A DNA stretch of 64,000 bases. Source: Dictyobacter formicarum (GTDB taxonomy: Bacteria; Chloroflexota; Ktedonobacteria; Ktedonobacterales; Ktedonobacteraceae). Both the position numbers and the translations under genes were made by a program. The stretch is from positions 1 to 64,000 of the forward strand of contig NZ_BNJJ01000023.1 in NCBI RefSeq assembly GCF_016587435.1, written 5' to 3'. Each line of letters opens with the position of its first letter. Within the stretch, counting starts at the first letter, position 1. Of this stretch, positions 1 through 9,948 are shown piece after piece. The notes below the pieces were generated by a model. The model did no database searches. It was given only the letters and a program-made list of their open reading frames with translations, and had not been told where the DNA came from.

Positions 1-1330
1 GCTTATCGATCTCGTCCAGCAAGAAGACGGGATTGCGCACCCCGACAGTTTTCATGCTCTGAATAATGCGGCCGGGCAGCGCGCCCACATAGGTGCGGCG
101 ATGGCCACGAATTTCAGCCTCATCGTGCACGCCACCGAGAGAGATACGTGCAAATTTTCGATTTAACGCTTTGGCGATTGATTGTGCCAGCGTAGTTTTA
201 CCGACGCCGGGGGGGCCAATCAGACAAAGGATTTGTCCCTGGCTCATGCTTCTCGGCTTGCCACTGCGTTGAGCGGCCTGAATACGCAATTGTCGTACTG
301 CCAGAAACTCTAGAATGCGCTCTTTAATACCTTCCAGGCCATAGTGATCCTCATCAAGGATATTACGTGCATTTTCAATGTCGAATACGTCTTCGCTACG
401 CTCATTCCATGGCAGAGCCAGTACCCAATCTATATACGAGCGGATTACCGTAAGCTCCGCCGACTGTGAAGGGGTTCGCTCCAGACGATCGATTTCCTTG
501 CGCACTTTCGCCGCGGCTTCCGCTGGCAGCTGTTTTTCAGCGAGTTTGCTACGCAGTTCATCGGCTTCCGAAGAGGTCTCCATACCCAACTCTTCCTGGA
601 TGGCACGCAACTGCTCACGCAGATAGAACTCTTTTTGCGAGCGATCTACCTGCGAACGGACTCGACTGCGAATAGTCGTTTCCAGTTCAAGGATTTCAAT
701 CTCGTTACCCATAATCACACAGATCTTCTCCAGCCGCTCCATCGGGTCCGGCGTCTCCAGCAGATCTTGTTGCTGCTGCATATCTGTCACTAAATGGGCT
801 GCGAGCGTATCAGAGAGGAGTGTGGGTGTTTTGAGCGCCACAATCGAGTTAATATCCTCAACGGAAAAACGCCGATTGAGCTGTGCATAGCGTTCAAAGA
901 GGCTGGTCGTATGACGTACCAGAGCATCGGCCTTCGGGCCCTTCGGTTCGGGCTCAACCTGCTCGGTTACGCGTACCCGAATGAACGGCTCATGGTCCAG
1001 ATATTCATCGATAGTGACCCGACTAATGCCTCGAATCAGCACCTGCAGGCTACCATCCGGCTGCCGATGCATGGTCACTATTTCGATTAGAGTACCAGTG
1101 GGATAGATATCTTTTGCCTGAGGGTCATCGATGTCAACACTACGTTGAGTAGAGGCCACAAGAATATGCTCAGGTTGTAACATTGCTTCTTCAATAGCAC
1201 GTATGGTCTTCTCACGAGCGATGGGGAGTGCCTGACGATTGTGAGGAAACGCAACGATGCTCTTTAACGCAACCAGAGGATACCCGTTGTCTAAATTTTG
1301 TACCACATCCAGGCGTTCTTGCTCACTCAT
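1..1330 (-). CDS. lon: ATP-dependent protease Lon, N-terminal part (runs off the window)
   Basis: Lon is a cytosolic AAA+ serine protease that unfolds and degrades damaged and short-lived regulatory proteins. The visible 443 residues start at the ATG at 1330 (MSEQERLDVV) and give the substrate-binding N-domain, including the stretch FPHNRQALPI, followed by the central helical region and the start of the AAA+ module. The Walker A motif GPPGVGKT lies near 180-225, and the Walker B stretch FLLDEIDK is at the very edge. The protease domain with the Ser-Lys dyad lies outside the window, so the gene is partial by position, not broken. It follows clpX by 75 bp on the same strand and probably belongs to the tig-clpX-lon operon. 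Confidence 0.95.
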   Translation of the reverse strand, partial: MSEQERLDVVQNLDNGYPLVALKSIVAFPHNRQALPIAREKTIRAIEEAMLQPEHILVASTQRSVDIDDPQAKDIYPTGTLIEIVTMHRQPDGSLQVLIRGISRVTIDEYLDHEPFIRVRVTEQVEPEPKGPKADALVRHTTSLFERYAQLNRRFSVEDINSIVALKTPTLLSDTLAAHLVTDMQQQQDLLETPDPMERLEKICVIMGNEIEILELETTIRSRVRSQVDRSQKEFYLREQLRAIQEELGMETSSEADELRSKLAEKQLPAEAAAKVRKEIDRLERTPSQSAELTVIRSYIDWVLALPWNERSEDVFDIENARNILDEDHYGLEGIKERILEFLAVRQLRIQAAQRSGKPRSMSQGQILCLIGPPGVGKTTLAQSIAKALNRKFARISLGGVHDEAEIRGHRRTYVGALPGRIIQSMKTVGVRNPVFLLDEIDK

Positions 1331-1405
1331 TGGTTTCCACCTATCTTCTAACTGATCAACCACAGAGATAACACAACTGTATTGAGAAAAACAGAAGAGT
1401 CTGCA

Positions 1406-2698
1406 TTAAGCAGACTCATCTTCAGAATAGGTTGTATTTCTTTCACCACGCGTCACTAGTAGCGGTTTATTATGGATGTTTATCACGTCTCCGTTAATAA
1501 TCACCTTTTTCACATCAGCACGAGAGGGTATCTCGTACATTATATCTAAGAGCACGTCCTCAATAATCGTACGCAATCCGCGCGCGCCCGTCTTTTGACG
1601 GAGGGCACATTCGGCGGCAGCCTCAAGGGCATCGTTCGTGAAAACTAGTTCAACACGATCAAGTTGTAAGAATTTCTGATATTGTTTGACAATCGCATTT
1701 TTCGGCTCAGTCAAGATACGGATCAGAGCTTCTTTATCCAGGCTGTCAAGGGCAACCTCGACTGGAAGACGCCCGACAAATTCAGGGATCAAACCATATT
1801 TAAGCAGATCATCGGGGATGAGCTGCGTCAGCACAGTCTCACCACTTTCTTTCGCCTTTGTGGATTTTTCGCTTTTATCTGCGTTGCGGAAGCCCATCGA
1901 TTTATTGCTGCCGAGGCGCTGCTCGACAATCTTATCCAGGCCTTCAAAAGCGCCACCACAGATAAACAGAATATTGGCTGTATTGATTTGGATGAAGTCT
2001 TGATGTGGATGTTTGCGACCACCTTGTGGTGGAACGTTCGCTACTGTACCCTCAATGATTTTCAACAAGGCCTGCTGCACGCCTTCGCCAGAGACATCGC
2101 GTGTAATCGAAGGATTGTCCGATTTACGAGCAATCTTGTCGATTTCGTCGATATAGACTATCCCACGTTCCGCCCGAGCTACATCGAAATCAGCCATCTG
2201 GATCAAGCGCAAGAGAATGTTTTCCACATCTTCACCGACGTAGCCAGCCTCGGTTAAGGCGGTGGCATCGGCGATGCAGAAAGGCACATCCAGGACCTTG
2301 GCGAGCGTCTGTGCCAGGAGGGTCTTACCGCTACCGGTAGGGCCAATCATCAAGATATTACTCTTGCCTAGCTCGACGTCATCGACTTGCATCCCAACGC
2401 CAACACGTTTGTAGTGGTTATAGACCGCCACCGACAACGCCTTCTTGGCGCGTTCTTGCCCGATTACATACTGGCTGAGCTGTTCGTAGATCTTCTTCGG
2501 CGTGGGTAGTTTGCCCGTCTGGAGGCGAGGCTTGGCAACAGTGGCTTGCTCTTCCTCGATGATTTCTCGACAGAGGTCGATACACTCATCACAGATGTAA
2601 ACACCGCCAGGGCCAGCGATCAAGCGCTGAACCTGGTCCTGGCTTTTACCGCAAAAAGAGCACCGGTATGTCGTACGCATATTCTTTGAGTTTGCCAC
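1406..2698 (-). CDS. clpX: ATP-dependent Clp protease ATP-binding subunit ClpX
   Basis: ClpX is the hexameric AAA+ unfoldase that recognises tagged substrates and feeds them to ClpP. The 430 residues match the family length. An N-terminal C4 zinc finger is visible (CSFCGK near residue 14 and CDECIDLC near 36), followed by Walker A GPTGSGKT near 117, Walker [12 protein letters not shown], the sensor/arginine-finger region, and the C-terminal small domain ending the [12 protein letters not shown] segment. No ClpP gene is in the window. An alternative start at MRTTYR six residues in is possible. It sits between tig (49 bp upstream) and lon (75 bp downstream) on the minus strand, an operon order common in bacteria. 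Confidence 0.97.
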   Translation of the reverse strand: MANSKNMRTTYRCSFCGKSQDQVQRLIAGPGGVYICDECIDLCREIIEEEQATVAKPRLQTGKLPTPKKIYEQLSQYVIGQERAKKALSVAVYNHYKRVGVGMQVDDVELGKSNILMIGPTGSGKTLLAQTLAKVLDVPFCIADATALTEAGYVGEDVENILLRLIQMADFDVARAERGIVYIDEIDKIARKSDNPSITRDVSGEGVQQALLKIIEGTVANVPPQGGRKHPHQDFIQINTANILFICGGAFEGLDKIVEQRLGSNKSMGFRNADKSEKSTKAKESGETVLTQLIPDDLLKYGLIPEFVGRLPVEVALDSLDKEALIRILTEPKNAIVKQYQKFLQLDRVELVFTNDALEAAAECALRQKTGARGLRTIIEDVLLDIMYEIPSRADVKKVIINGDVINIHNKPLLVTRGERNTTYSEDESA

Positions 2699-2747
2699 TT
2701 CTGTTACCTTTCCTGCATGTACAACACAGCACCAAATGGTTGCATTT

Positions 2748-4184
2748 CTACTCTACTGTCTCCGTTTTTTGGTCGTCGGGTAGAGGTGTTGCTGCTGCGG
2801 ATTCCTCAGCACTGGTATCAGTTGCCTCGGTTTCACTCGCTAGTGCTGCCGCCTCAGCGTTGGCTACTGCCGCATCCTCTGCTGCCTCTTCTTCCTCGAT
2901 TTCCTCGTCGGGCTCGGGCTCAGTCGTCAGTTCGATCAAGCGCGTCAGAGTTTTTTCGCGGCGGAAGCTCAGCATCAAGGAACGAATCTGATCTTCTGTC
3001 TTTGGTAGCGGCTGACCGATCTGCTCATATGCATTAAAGAGCGCCTCAATCTCAGCGGGCTCAACCGTAATGTTTTCCTCATTCGCAATCTGTTCCTGCA
3101 CCAGCTGGCGCTTGATGCGCTCTTCTGCGTCAGGGCGGAGCTCCTGGCGATATTCCTCTTCGGTTTTGTTGACCATCTTTAAGTACTGAGCCATATTGAG
3201 GTGCTGCTGCTCGAGCATATGACCAAACTGGTGCTCCATTTCAGCGACTTCCTCATCGATCAATACCGGGTGAATCACGAATTCAGACTTCTCGATAATG
3301 GCTTTCATGGCATTATCGCGCAATTCCTCGGTGATCGTGCGTTTTTTGCGCTCCAAGATATTGTCGCTGACTGCCTTTCGCAGATCTTCCATATTATCGA
3401 ACTGATCGTCGCTTACCTTTTTCGCGAACTCATCATCCAGAGCAGGAACCTGCTTGGCCTCAACCGTATTCACGGTCACTTCGTAGTTCGCTTCTTTCCC
3501 GGCCAGCTTCTCATTACTGTAATCTTCAGGAATGGTCGTAGTAAAAGACTTGCTCTCGCCAGCTTTCATGCCAACGATATGCTCGTCCATGCCGGAAAAT
3601 AGACCATGACGTTCTTTCGTAATCTCAAAGGTATTATCTTTTAAATCCGAGATCTGCTGTTCGCCCGAGGTCAACTTCAGATCAGCTTTAATGCGATCGT
3701 TATACTCTACCGGGCGCTCGACGCTTTCCCACTCAGCCAGGCGATTCTGGAATGACTCAATTTCCTGATCCACCTCTTCAGAGGTCACAGTGGCCTCTTC
3801 ACGGTCAAAATGCATGGATTTATAATCGGGCAACTTGACCGGCGTAAGTATAGGAACCGTCAAACTGAAGTGGTAGTCCTGTCCCATTTCGAAGATTGGA
3901 GCATCCAGTTTAGGCTGGCTAATCGGAGTAAGATCATTTTCTTTCAGAGCGTTGCGATAGGCCTCTGAGATCAGGTCATCCAGACCCTCTTGATAGATAT
4001 ACTCTTTGCCTACACGGCGTTCCAAAATGGTGCGGGGTGCTTTACCACGGCGGAAGCCTTGTATATCGACTTGCTTTACCAGTTTGCGATAAGCTTTATC
4101 TGAAGCCTTTTGCATCTCGTCCCATGTCACATCTACATTCAGGACGGCCTCACTTGTTGGCAACTTTTCTACAGAGACCTTCAC
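2748..4184 (-). CDS. tig: Trigger factor (ribosome-associated chaperone)
   Basis: Trigger factor binds the ribosomal exit tunnel and shields nascent chains; it also has a peptidyl-prolyl isomerase domain. I chose the GTG start at 4184 ([17 protein letters not shown]) because GGAGG lies four bases upstream. An open frame extends 76 codons further up but is not family-like. The N-terminal ribosome-binding signature [17 protein letters not shown] is clear near residue 44, followed by the FKBP-like domain and the helical C-domain. The tail after about residue 435 is a low-complexity Glu/Ala/Thr-rich acidic stretch, longer than in many homologues. 478 residues. First gene of the presumed tig-clpX-lon operon. 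Confidence 0.95.
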   Translation of the reverse strand: MKVSVEKLPTSEAVLNVDVTWDEMQKASDKAYRKLVKQVDIQGFRRGKAPRTILERRVGKEYIYQEGLDDLISEAYRNALKENDLTPISQPKLDAPIFEMGQDYHFSLTVPILTPVKLPDYKSMHFDREEATVTSEEVDQEIESFQNRLAEWESVERPVEYNDRIKADLKLTSGEQQISDLKDNTFEITKERHGLFSGMDEHIVGMKAGESKSFTTTIPEDYSNEKLAGKEANYEVTVNTVEAKQVPALDDEFAKKVSDDQFDNMEDLRKAVSDNILERKKRTITEELRDNAMKAIIEKSEFVIHPVLIDEEVAEMEHQFGHMLEQQHLNMAQYLKMVNKTEEEYRQELRPDAEERIKRQLVQEQIANEENITVEPAEIEALFNAYEQIGQPLPKTEDQIRSLMLSFRREKTLTRLIELTTEPEPDEEIEEEEAAEDAAVANAEAAALASETEATDTSAEESAAATPLPDDQKTETVE

Positions 4185-4517
4185 ATTTCCTCCAACGGGT
4201 TTTCTTTGTTGTATTTGTGTCACTTGACAGTGTTTAACTTTTTTGCAAAGCTGCTTTTCACTTCTGTCTTGCTGTACTGGTTGCAAAAGCATAATGCTCG
4301 CCGTACATTTGAAAGAAGGAATAGCATATTGAAACCAGACTACGGGAAGCGCAGGGGGAATCACTACCATAGACCACCCCACAGCAGAAGCTTGCATAAC
4401 CGCATTAACCAACTATCTGTATACTTTACAAACGCGTTGTGATCTACGTCTGATGCAGGTTGCTTGTGCGCTTACCATAGAGGGCAGCCTTGCGGATGCC
4501 CTCTGTCTTAGATAAGT

Positions 4518-4592
4518 TGGAGCGGGAGACGGGATTCGAACCCGCGACATCTTCCTTGGCAAGGAAGTGCTCTACCACTGAGCCACTCCCGC
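4518..4592 (-). tRNA. tRNA-Gly (anticodon GCC)
   Basis: Read on the minus strand, the 7-bp acceptor stem GCGGGAG/CTCCCGC, D arm, anticodon stem CTTCC/GGAAG with loop TTGCCAA, and T arm with GGTTCGAATCC are all present. CCA appears to be encoded at the 3' end. Confidence 0.95.
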
Positions 4593-4628
4593 TTAACTGC
4601 GTCTACTATTATAATACATTTTGCTAAG

Positions 4629-4711
4629 TGGGCGGTGAGAGACTCGAACTCTCACGGTTCATCACCAACAGATCCTAAGTCTGCCCTGTCTACCAATTTC
4701 AGCAACCGCCC
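4629..4711 (-). tRNA. tRNA-Leu (anticodon TAG)
   Basis: The minus strand shows acceptor stem GGGCGGT/ACCGCCC, a long class II variable arm, T arm GAGTTCGAGTC, and an anticodon loop reading TAG. CCA is not encoded. It lies 36 bp from tRNA-Gly on the same strand, probably co-transcribed. Confidence 0.93.
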
Positions 4712-4860
4712 ATATACTTAACGGATAAGAGACAATGGCCTCCACTTGTGGATAATACATCAGTAGCTCACCTGATGTCAAGACAATTTTGGCTGTATTC
4801 CGTCTGGATCACGCCTATTTCGATGCTTTACCGTTTTAACCCGTGGCCATCAGATTTTTG

Positions 4861-5280
4861 TTATGTGCCCGTGCTCTTATTACTCATTAGTGCACTTTTT
4901 GTACTATTAATATGAAGATTTTCCGCTTGATAAGGAGTAGTCGTCCAGTTGCCATAATCCTGTTTTGTGGTCTGGGTTGCATTGTAAATATCAAAGCTTT
5001 TGCCAGCTATTTGACCACCGGTATTGGTGCTGCCGATAAATTTGATGACCTGGCCAGAATTCAGCATGACTGAAACATTTATGTGTTGATGCGACATGCG
5101 CTCTTTGAGCATATGTCGCATCAACACATAAAACAAGTCAAGGGGGTGCACATGCGCTTGTCCGCCGGGGGCGACAAACTTTGAAAAGTAAAAGGGAGGA
5201 GGGGGGTATTTAAAGTACTGGGTGAGACCGATGTTTATAGTAAGAATTTTGTTTTGTCCCTCAAATAGAGTCTTATACAA
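4861..5280 (-). CDS. Hypothetical protein or gene remnant
   Basis: An open frame of 139 codons with no recognised family. The C-terminal half (VMLNSGQVIKFIGSTNTGG and on to NATQTTKQDYGNW) reads like a beta-rich extracytoplasmic repeat. The N-terminal third is proline and aromatic rich and lacks a signal peptide. A long, nearly perfect hairpin (5078-5132) lies inside the frame, which is unusual for a genuine gene and suggests that a small repeat element has interrupted an older gene. No convincing ribosome binding site was seen. Treat it as a doubtful gene or decayed fragment. Confidence 0.25.
   Translation of the reverse strand: MYKTLFEGQNKILTINIGLTQYFKYPPPPFYFSKFVAPGGQAHVHPLDLFYVLMRHMLKERMSHQHINVSVMLNSGQVIKFIGSTNTGGQIAGKSFDIYNATQTTKQDYGNWTTTPYQAENLHINSTKSALMSNKSTGT
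5078..5132. repeat. Near-perfect long inverted repeat
   Basis: Two perfect 20-bp arms (5078-5097 and 5113-5132) are separated by 15 bases that hold a further GCTC/GAGC pairing, so the whole unit can fold into one hairpin of about 24 bp with a two-base bulge. It has no T tract and lies in AT-rich DNA. It may be a miniature mobile element or a recombination hairpin. Confidence 0.8.
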
Positions 5281-5418
5281 TATATTACTATGCCAGAAAC
5301 GGATGATGGACGCAATACCCTTGACTATGAGTGCTCTATATTTTAATTTTTATATTTGACGTATAACGAGGAATGGGCTTATAAAAAAGCCAGGTAAAAT
5401 GTGCTGGGCGAGGATAAT

Positions 5419-6630
5419 ATGGAGAAACAGAACCGCATGCTCAAATCTGCTCGTATGCAGAGAGCCTGGACGCCAGAGTTTGTCAGTGGATTGGTTGGGG
5501 TGAGTCGTAGCACATATATTCGTTGGGAATCTGGCGCTCAGAGGCCACGCCATGCCTCATTAGATGCCCTCTGCAAAGTTTTTGCCATGTCCCCTGCAGA
5601 ATTGGGTTTTGTTGCGAGCCGCATGAGGCAGGTGCATGCATTAGAAAAGCCAGAAAAGCCCGCAGACATTTCCTCTACGCTGAGCGCGGATGGGATGGTG
5701 GAGGTGGATGAAGACGATACGTTCGATATTGCCGAGGAGGATCTTCCAGCCTCTTTAGCAACCTGGTCTATCGGGCTGGCCTCCTGCTGGCAATGGTATA
5801 TGGCAGGGAGCCAGCGAGAGCTAGAACGGTTGGTTCCCACTTATCTGACGCGTCTGATGAAGCCGACCCTGACCCCTGGGCCCGAACAGAAGACGGCGGC
5901 CTGCCTGACGGCACAGGCCTATCAATTGATCGCGCTACTAGATTTACAGCGTGGAGATTTCGCCTCTGCCCAGACAAATGGCACCCAGGCATTGGTCTAT
6001 AGCCAGCTGGCAAAAGACTGGAATGTCTATGTCGCGGCGCAGATTCGCCTGGCCACCATCTTTTCCGCCCGTAAGCGTATTGGCTCGGCCTTAAATGCGT
6101 ATAATAATGCTCTGCATCGTATCAATACCAACAACGACAACATTTCGCCAATACTCCATAGCTGGATCTTCGCCGGTCTGGCAGAGATCCAGGCTACCAT
6201 GGGACGCGAGACAGAGGCCCTGCAATTTTTGAAGTTGGCGCTGGCTGTCTTTCCTGAGAAACCAGAAGAAGATGCCTGCATGACCTATGCCCAGTGCGAT
6301 CGCTCCATGCTTTATCTGTACCAGGGACTAGTCTTTCTCAGGCTGGGACAGCCCAGACTGGCCTGGGAGGCGTTCTCCCAGGTTGATGAGCTCAAGCCGG
6401 TCCCTTCTGAACGCATGCGCGCAGAATTTTTAAAATATCGCACCTATACCTCGCTGGTGCTCGGCAATATGATTCAATCATGCATTTATCTGGAGGCGGC
6501 AGCCAGGGCGGCGCGTGCCATCAATAGCGACCTTGTGTTCAGCGAGATTTACGTATTATATGAACACATGCTCGCTATCTGGGGACAGGAACCACGCGTC
6601 AAGGCGCTGGCGGTCCTTTTCCAGAGCTGA
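5419..6630 (+). CDS. XRE-type HTH transcriptional regulator with C-terminal TPR region
   Basis: The N-terminal 65 residues form a Cro/C1-type helix-turn-helix (FVSGLVGVSRSTYIRWESG with PAELGF at the end). An acidic linker follows, and then about 270 residues of helical repeats typical of TPR sensor domains that bind peptides or signal molecules. I start at the ATG at 5419 (MEKQNRMLKSARM), six codons inside the open frame, because GAGG lies five bases before it. 403 residues. The pattern (HTH plus TPR) is that of regulators that often control neighbouring genes. The next gene, also a TPR protein, lies 227 bp downstream on the same strand and may be a target. The specific ligand is unknown. Confidence 0.8.
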   Translation: MEKQNRMLKSARMQRAWTPEFVSGLVGVSRSTYIRWESGAQRPRHASLDALCKVFAMSPAELGFVASRMRQVHALEKPEKPADISSTLSADGMVEVDEDDTFDIAEEDLPASLATWSIGLASCWQWYMAGSQRELERLVPTYLTRLMKPTLTPGPEQKTAACLTAQAYQLIALLDLQRGDFASAQTNGTQALVYSQLAKDWNVYVAAQIRLATIFSARKRIGSALNAYNNALHRINTNNDNISPILHSWIFAGLAEIQATMGRETEALQFLKLALAVFPEKPEEDACMTYAQCDRSMLYLYQGLVFLRLGQPRLAWEAFSQVDELKPVPSERMRAEFLKYRTYTSLVLGNMIQSCIYLEAAARAARAINSDLVFSEIYVLYEHMLAIWGQEPRVKALAVLFQS

Positions 6631-6857
6631 GCTGTCTCTCCCCTGGCCGTTTTCAGGCGCTGGTCACACCCCTACTGATCTTGATGCTTTACCTTCCAGC
6701 ACGGGCGTCACACAAAGAACTCATCCTTAGTGCCGAGAACATAGTTGACAAGCAGCAAGGCACAACATACAATCCATATGAGAAGTTTTTTGTTTTATGC
6801 ATATAACGCGCCTGGAGGGGCCCCTCCTTTTCGTCACATGCAGGATGTTATTTCGGA

Positions 6858-8615
6858 ATGAAAGACGACAAAGAGTGGCGCATAGCCGCTGATGCCCAAT
6901 ATGCATTGGGCATAAAATATCGTAACATTTCCACAGGAGATCAACAGGCCAATCTGGAACAAGCCATTGCTTGCTTTCAAAAGGCACTGAGTCTCTATTC
7001 TTTACAAAGCACGCCCGTTGAATGGGCCAGGACGCAGCAACAATTAGGCATCTTATACCGCAATTTAACGACTGGCCCCGACCGTCAACAGCATTTAAGT
7101 AAAGCCCTGGCTGCCCTGCAATCCTCACTGGAAGTGTTCACCAGTGAAGAATATCCTTTGGATTGGGCGCAAATTCAGTATGAGCTGGCTTTGACCTATT
7201 TATATCTCCCTGGCGGCAATCGGCGATCAGTGCTTTTTAAGGCACTGGCCTGTCTGCAATCATGCCTTGAAGTGTATACCATCGAGGCCTTTCCTGAGCA
7301 ATGGGCCAGCATTCAATACAATCTAGGCAATGTATATTGCCTGCTTCCCTCCGATGATCGCTATTCAACTTTGCGTAAAGCAATCCTTTGTTATGAGGCC
7401 TCATTGCGCGTCTATACCTGTGACGCCACGCCCCAGGAATGGGCGATGGCACAGTATAGTCTGGCCAATGTATATGCATTTCTGCCTGGAGGGGAGCGGC
7501 AGACGAACCTGGAGCGCTCGATTATCCACTACCAGGCTGCCTTGCAGGTCAATACATTTGACAAGCACCCGGATCTGTGGGCCAATACTATGCAGAGCAT
7601 GGGCAATGCCTACCGCAATATGCCCGGCGATGAAAGTGAGGCCAGTTTGCACCATGCCGTAGATTGCTATCAAGCTGCCCTGAACGTCTATTCGAGCGAG
7701 CATACGCCGCTGGATTGGGCTTCAATCTATAATAATCTGGGTATTACCTATAACTTGATGTCTAGTGGTAATGAGCAGGCGCGTTTAGAGCAGGCTGTGA
7801 CCTGCTTCCGGACCGCGCTGAAAGTGTATACACGTAATGGCTATCCAGCCGAATGGGCCAAGACCAACAATATGCTGGGCCTGACCTACCTGGACATGCC
7901 GGAGGGAAATAAGCAAGAGCAACTGCGCCAGGCAATTCTTTGCTTTGAAGCTGTGCTGGAGGTCTACACCTTTGTGCAGCATCCATTGGCCTGGGCCAAT
8001 GTGCATTATAATCTGGGCCATGTGTATATGCTCATCCAACCAAAAAATGAGGAAGAGTGGCAACTGCATATTCAGAAAGCCATCACGTCGTTTGAGTCTG
8101 CTCTGCAGGTGTACAATCGCAAAGATACGCCCTACGAATGGGCCAAAACGCAGAGCAACCTCGGGAATGCTTATAAAGATTGCCAGATTGATGGGCGCCA
8201 TCCTTATCTCCAGCAAGCTATCGAGTGCTACAGGGCCGCCTTGCTTGTCTATGCGCGTGAAAATATGCAAGATGAGTGGGCCACCACGCAAGGGAACCTC
8301 GGCCAGGCCTACTGGAAGCTCGCCAAAACGGAGCGGCGGGATTATCTAGAGCGCGCCATTGCCTGTTTTGAAGAAGCACTCCAGATTCAGACGTGCGAGA
8401 CGACGCCGCTGGAATGGGCGCAGAACAAACATACATTGGGATTGTCCTATGCCGATCTCGCTCGTGGAGACCAGCAGCACAATATCCGCCGGGCGCTGGC
8501 CTGCTATGAAGCAGCCCTGACAACCTATCAAAGCCTGCAAATGTCCACACAGGTCTCTATAGTTCAGCGTGACATTGAACATGTGCGCCATTTTCTCTCT
8601 CATGATCTTGCCTGA
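6858..8615 (+). CDS. Large tetratricopeptide-repeat protein
   Basis: 585 residues made almost wholly of about a dozen units of near 50 residues. Each carries an EWAxxQxxLGxxY helix, a loop with a PxGD-like motif, and an AIxCYxxALxVYT helix. This is the TPR variant often found in cyanobacterial and Chloroflexota signalling proteins, where it usually sits next to a CHAT or NB-ARC domain; here no such effector domain is present. No signal peptide or membrane segment, so cytosolic scaffold is the inference. The stop codon overlaps the start of the following permease gene (TGATG at 8613-8617), implying translational coupling. Function unknown beyond protein-protein interaction. Confidence 0.8.
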   Translation: MKDDKEWRIAADAQYALGIKYRNISTGDQQANLEQAIACFQKALSLYSLQSTPVEWARTQQQLGILYRNLTTGPDRQQHLSKALAALQSSLEVFTSEEYPLDWAQIQYELALTYLYLPGGNRRSVLFKALACLQSCLEVYTIEAFPEQWASIQYNLGNVYCLLPSDDRYSTLRKAILCYEASLRVYTCDATPQEWAMAQYSLANVYAFLPGGERQTNLERSIIHYQAALQVNTFDKHPDLWANTMQSMGNAYRNMPGDESEASLHHAVDCYQAALNVYSSEHTPLDWASIYNNLGITYNLMSSGNEQARLEQAVTCFRTALKVYTRNGYPAEWAKTNNMLGLTYLDMPEGNKQEQLRQAILCFEAVLEVYTFVQHPLAWANVHYNLGHVYMLIQPKNEEEWQLHIQKAITSFESALQVYNRKDTPYEWAKTQSNLGNAYKDCQIDGRHPYLQQAIECYRAALLVYARENMQDEWATTQGNLGQAYWKLAKTERRDYLERAIACFEEALQIQTCETTPLEWAQNKHTLGLSYADLARGDQQHNIRRALACYEAALTTYQSLQMSTQVSIVQRDIEHVRHFLSHDLA

Positions 8616-9436
8616 TGATAAATAAACACGTAGTACTCAACGGCCGCTACAGCGGATGGCTGGTCAGGATTCTTACCGTGCTACTGAGCAGCCTCTTTTT
8701 TCTATTTCTGGGCATTCCGCTGGCAGGCCTGTTGTTTAGAGAAGCGCCAGCGGCGATCTGGAATGAGATCTTACAGCCAGATATTTTTCAGGCCCTGCAG
8801 CTAAGCGTACTCACTACCACCCTGAGCACGCTGCTGGCGATCGTGTTCGGGTTGCCCGTCGCCTATGTGCTGGCGCGCCAACGTTTCTTCGGGCGCGGCC
8901 TGCTCGAAACCTTGATTACTTTACCTACTGTACTGCCGCCAGTGGTAGCTGGCGTCGCTTTGCTGCTGACATTTGGGCGTCTGGGACTGCTTGGCCGTTA
9001 TCTAGCTATCTTCAACATCAGTATTCCCTTTACCACCGCCGCCGTAGTCATGGCCCAGACCTTTGTCGCAGCCCCCTTTTTTGTGAATAGCGCGAAGGCA
9101 GGATTTGAGCAGCTGGACCGGCGCTATGAGCGGGCCGCCTATACGCTGCGCGCGTCTCCGTTGTACACATTTTTTCGTATTACCCTGCCTCTGATTCGGC
9201 CGGCCTTACTGTCTGGTATCGGTCTATGCTGGGCCCGTGCCCTGGGAGAATTCGGAGCTACCATCACGTTTGCGGGCAATTTTCCTGGCGTCACCCAGAC
9301 CATGCCCATTGCCGTGTATATCGCCTCAGAATCCGACCTGGATAAATCTATAGCCCTGGCCGTCGTTTTACTGGCCGTTTCCTTTGGACTCCTGCTGACT
9401 TTAAGGCTAAGCCAGCGCACACGGGAAAAAAGGTAA
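8615..9436 (+). CDS. modB: Molybdate-type ABC transporter permease (ModB family)
   Basis: 273 residues with six predicted membrane spans. The ModB/CysT signature is clear: LPTVLPPVVAGVALLL in the third span, and the EAA-type cytoplasmic loop AAYTLRASPLYTFFRITLP that contacts the ATPase, followed by ARALGEFGATI. Family knowledge: ModB forms the inner-membrane channel of a molybdate or tungstate importer with ModA (binding protein) and ModC (ATPase). Neither partner is in the window. Its start codon overlaps the stop of the TPR gene, so it is translated from the same message, an odd pairing. Substrate could also be tungstate or sulfate. The C-terminus is basic (SQRTREKR). Confidence 0.85.
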   Translation: MINKHVVLNGRYSGWLVRILTVLLSSLFFLFLGIPLAGLLFREAPAAIWNEILQPDIFQALQLSVLTTTLSTLLAIVFGLPVAYVLARQRFFGRGLLETLITLPTVLPPVVAGVALLLTFGRLGLLGRYLAIFNISIPFTTAAVVMAQTFVAAPFFVNSAKAGFEQLDRRYERAAYTLRASPLYTFFRITLPLIRPALLSGIGLCWARALGEFGATITFAGNFPGVTQTMPIAVYIASESDLDKSIALAVVLLAVSFGLLLTLRLSQRTREKR

Positions 9437-9552
9437 AAAAACATTGGCAAAAACATGCTTTAAGCGTGAATTAGCCTATCTTGCCAGTCAAAAAATAGGC
9501 ATTTCGCCTACTTAAAATTTCTAATGTTTCTAAGAAAACGACCTTATCTTCA

Positions 9553-9581
9553 TTGACAATTAGCAGGTGCCTCGGTACAAT
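9553..9581 (+). promoter_or_regulatory. Promoter of the toxin-antitoxin pair
   Basis: TTGACA at 9553-9558, exactly 17 bases, then TACAAT at 9576-9581; the antitoxin ATG follows 41 bases later with AGGAGG upstream. Near-consensus sigma-70 type. Confidence 0.75.
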
Positions 9582-9621
9582 AAGAAAAGATGAAGTCGTG
9601 TTATGACTAGGAGGCAACTTC

Positions 9622-9948
9622 ATGGCTGTTGTACATACAGACCTATATCGTCATGAGAACCTCGTTCGAAAATCGATTCAAATACCTTCAACGCAGCACA
9701 AAGAGCTGAAAGCGTTGGCTGTGGAACTCGATTCCTCAATGGGAGACGTATTAGAAGCTATTATGGATCTGATGCGACAGGATGATTACCAACAATTAAG
9801 GTTAGTAATTATGGAAAAACGTGAACGTGAACTCTCCTCACTCAACCACTCTCTCGACGAAGCATATGCTTATCTCTCTACCGTTCCCGAAACCCTTGAT
9901 GAAGCCCAATTTTGTTTTAGTGCTGGTTGTGAAGGTATGTTTGCATGA
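9622..9948 (+). CDS. Antitoxin of a MazF/PemK-type toxin-antitoxin pair
   Basis: 108 residues, preceded by a strong AGGAGG. The middle (LVRKSIQIPSTQHKELKALA then LDSSMGDVLEAIMDLM) reads like a ribbon-helix-helix DNA-binding fold: a beta strand followed by two helices. The C-terminal part is acidic and probably wraps the toxin. It overlaps the toxin gene by four bases (ATGA), the usual arrangement in which antitoxin is made first. By family behaviour the antitoxin would bind its own promoter (9553-9581) and repress it. The antitoxin family itself is not one I can name with certainty; the call rests on position and the MazF-like neighbour. Confidence 0.75.
   Translation: MAVVHTDLYRHENLVRKSIQIPSTQHKELKALAVELDSSMGDVLEAIMDLMRQDDYQQLRLVIMEKRERELSSLNHSLDEAYAYLSTVPETLDEAQFCFSAGCEGMFA

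Noticed and set aside
1682..2257. 191-codon plus-strand frame inside clpX
   Set aside because: Antisense shadow of a clear clpX gene.
3201..3602. 133-codon plus-strand frame inside tig
   Set aside because: Antisense shadow of the trigger factor gene.
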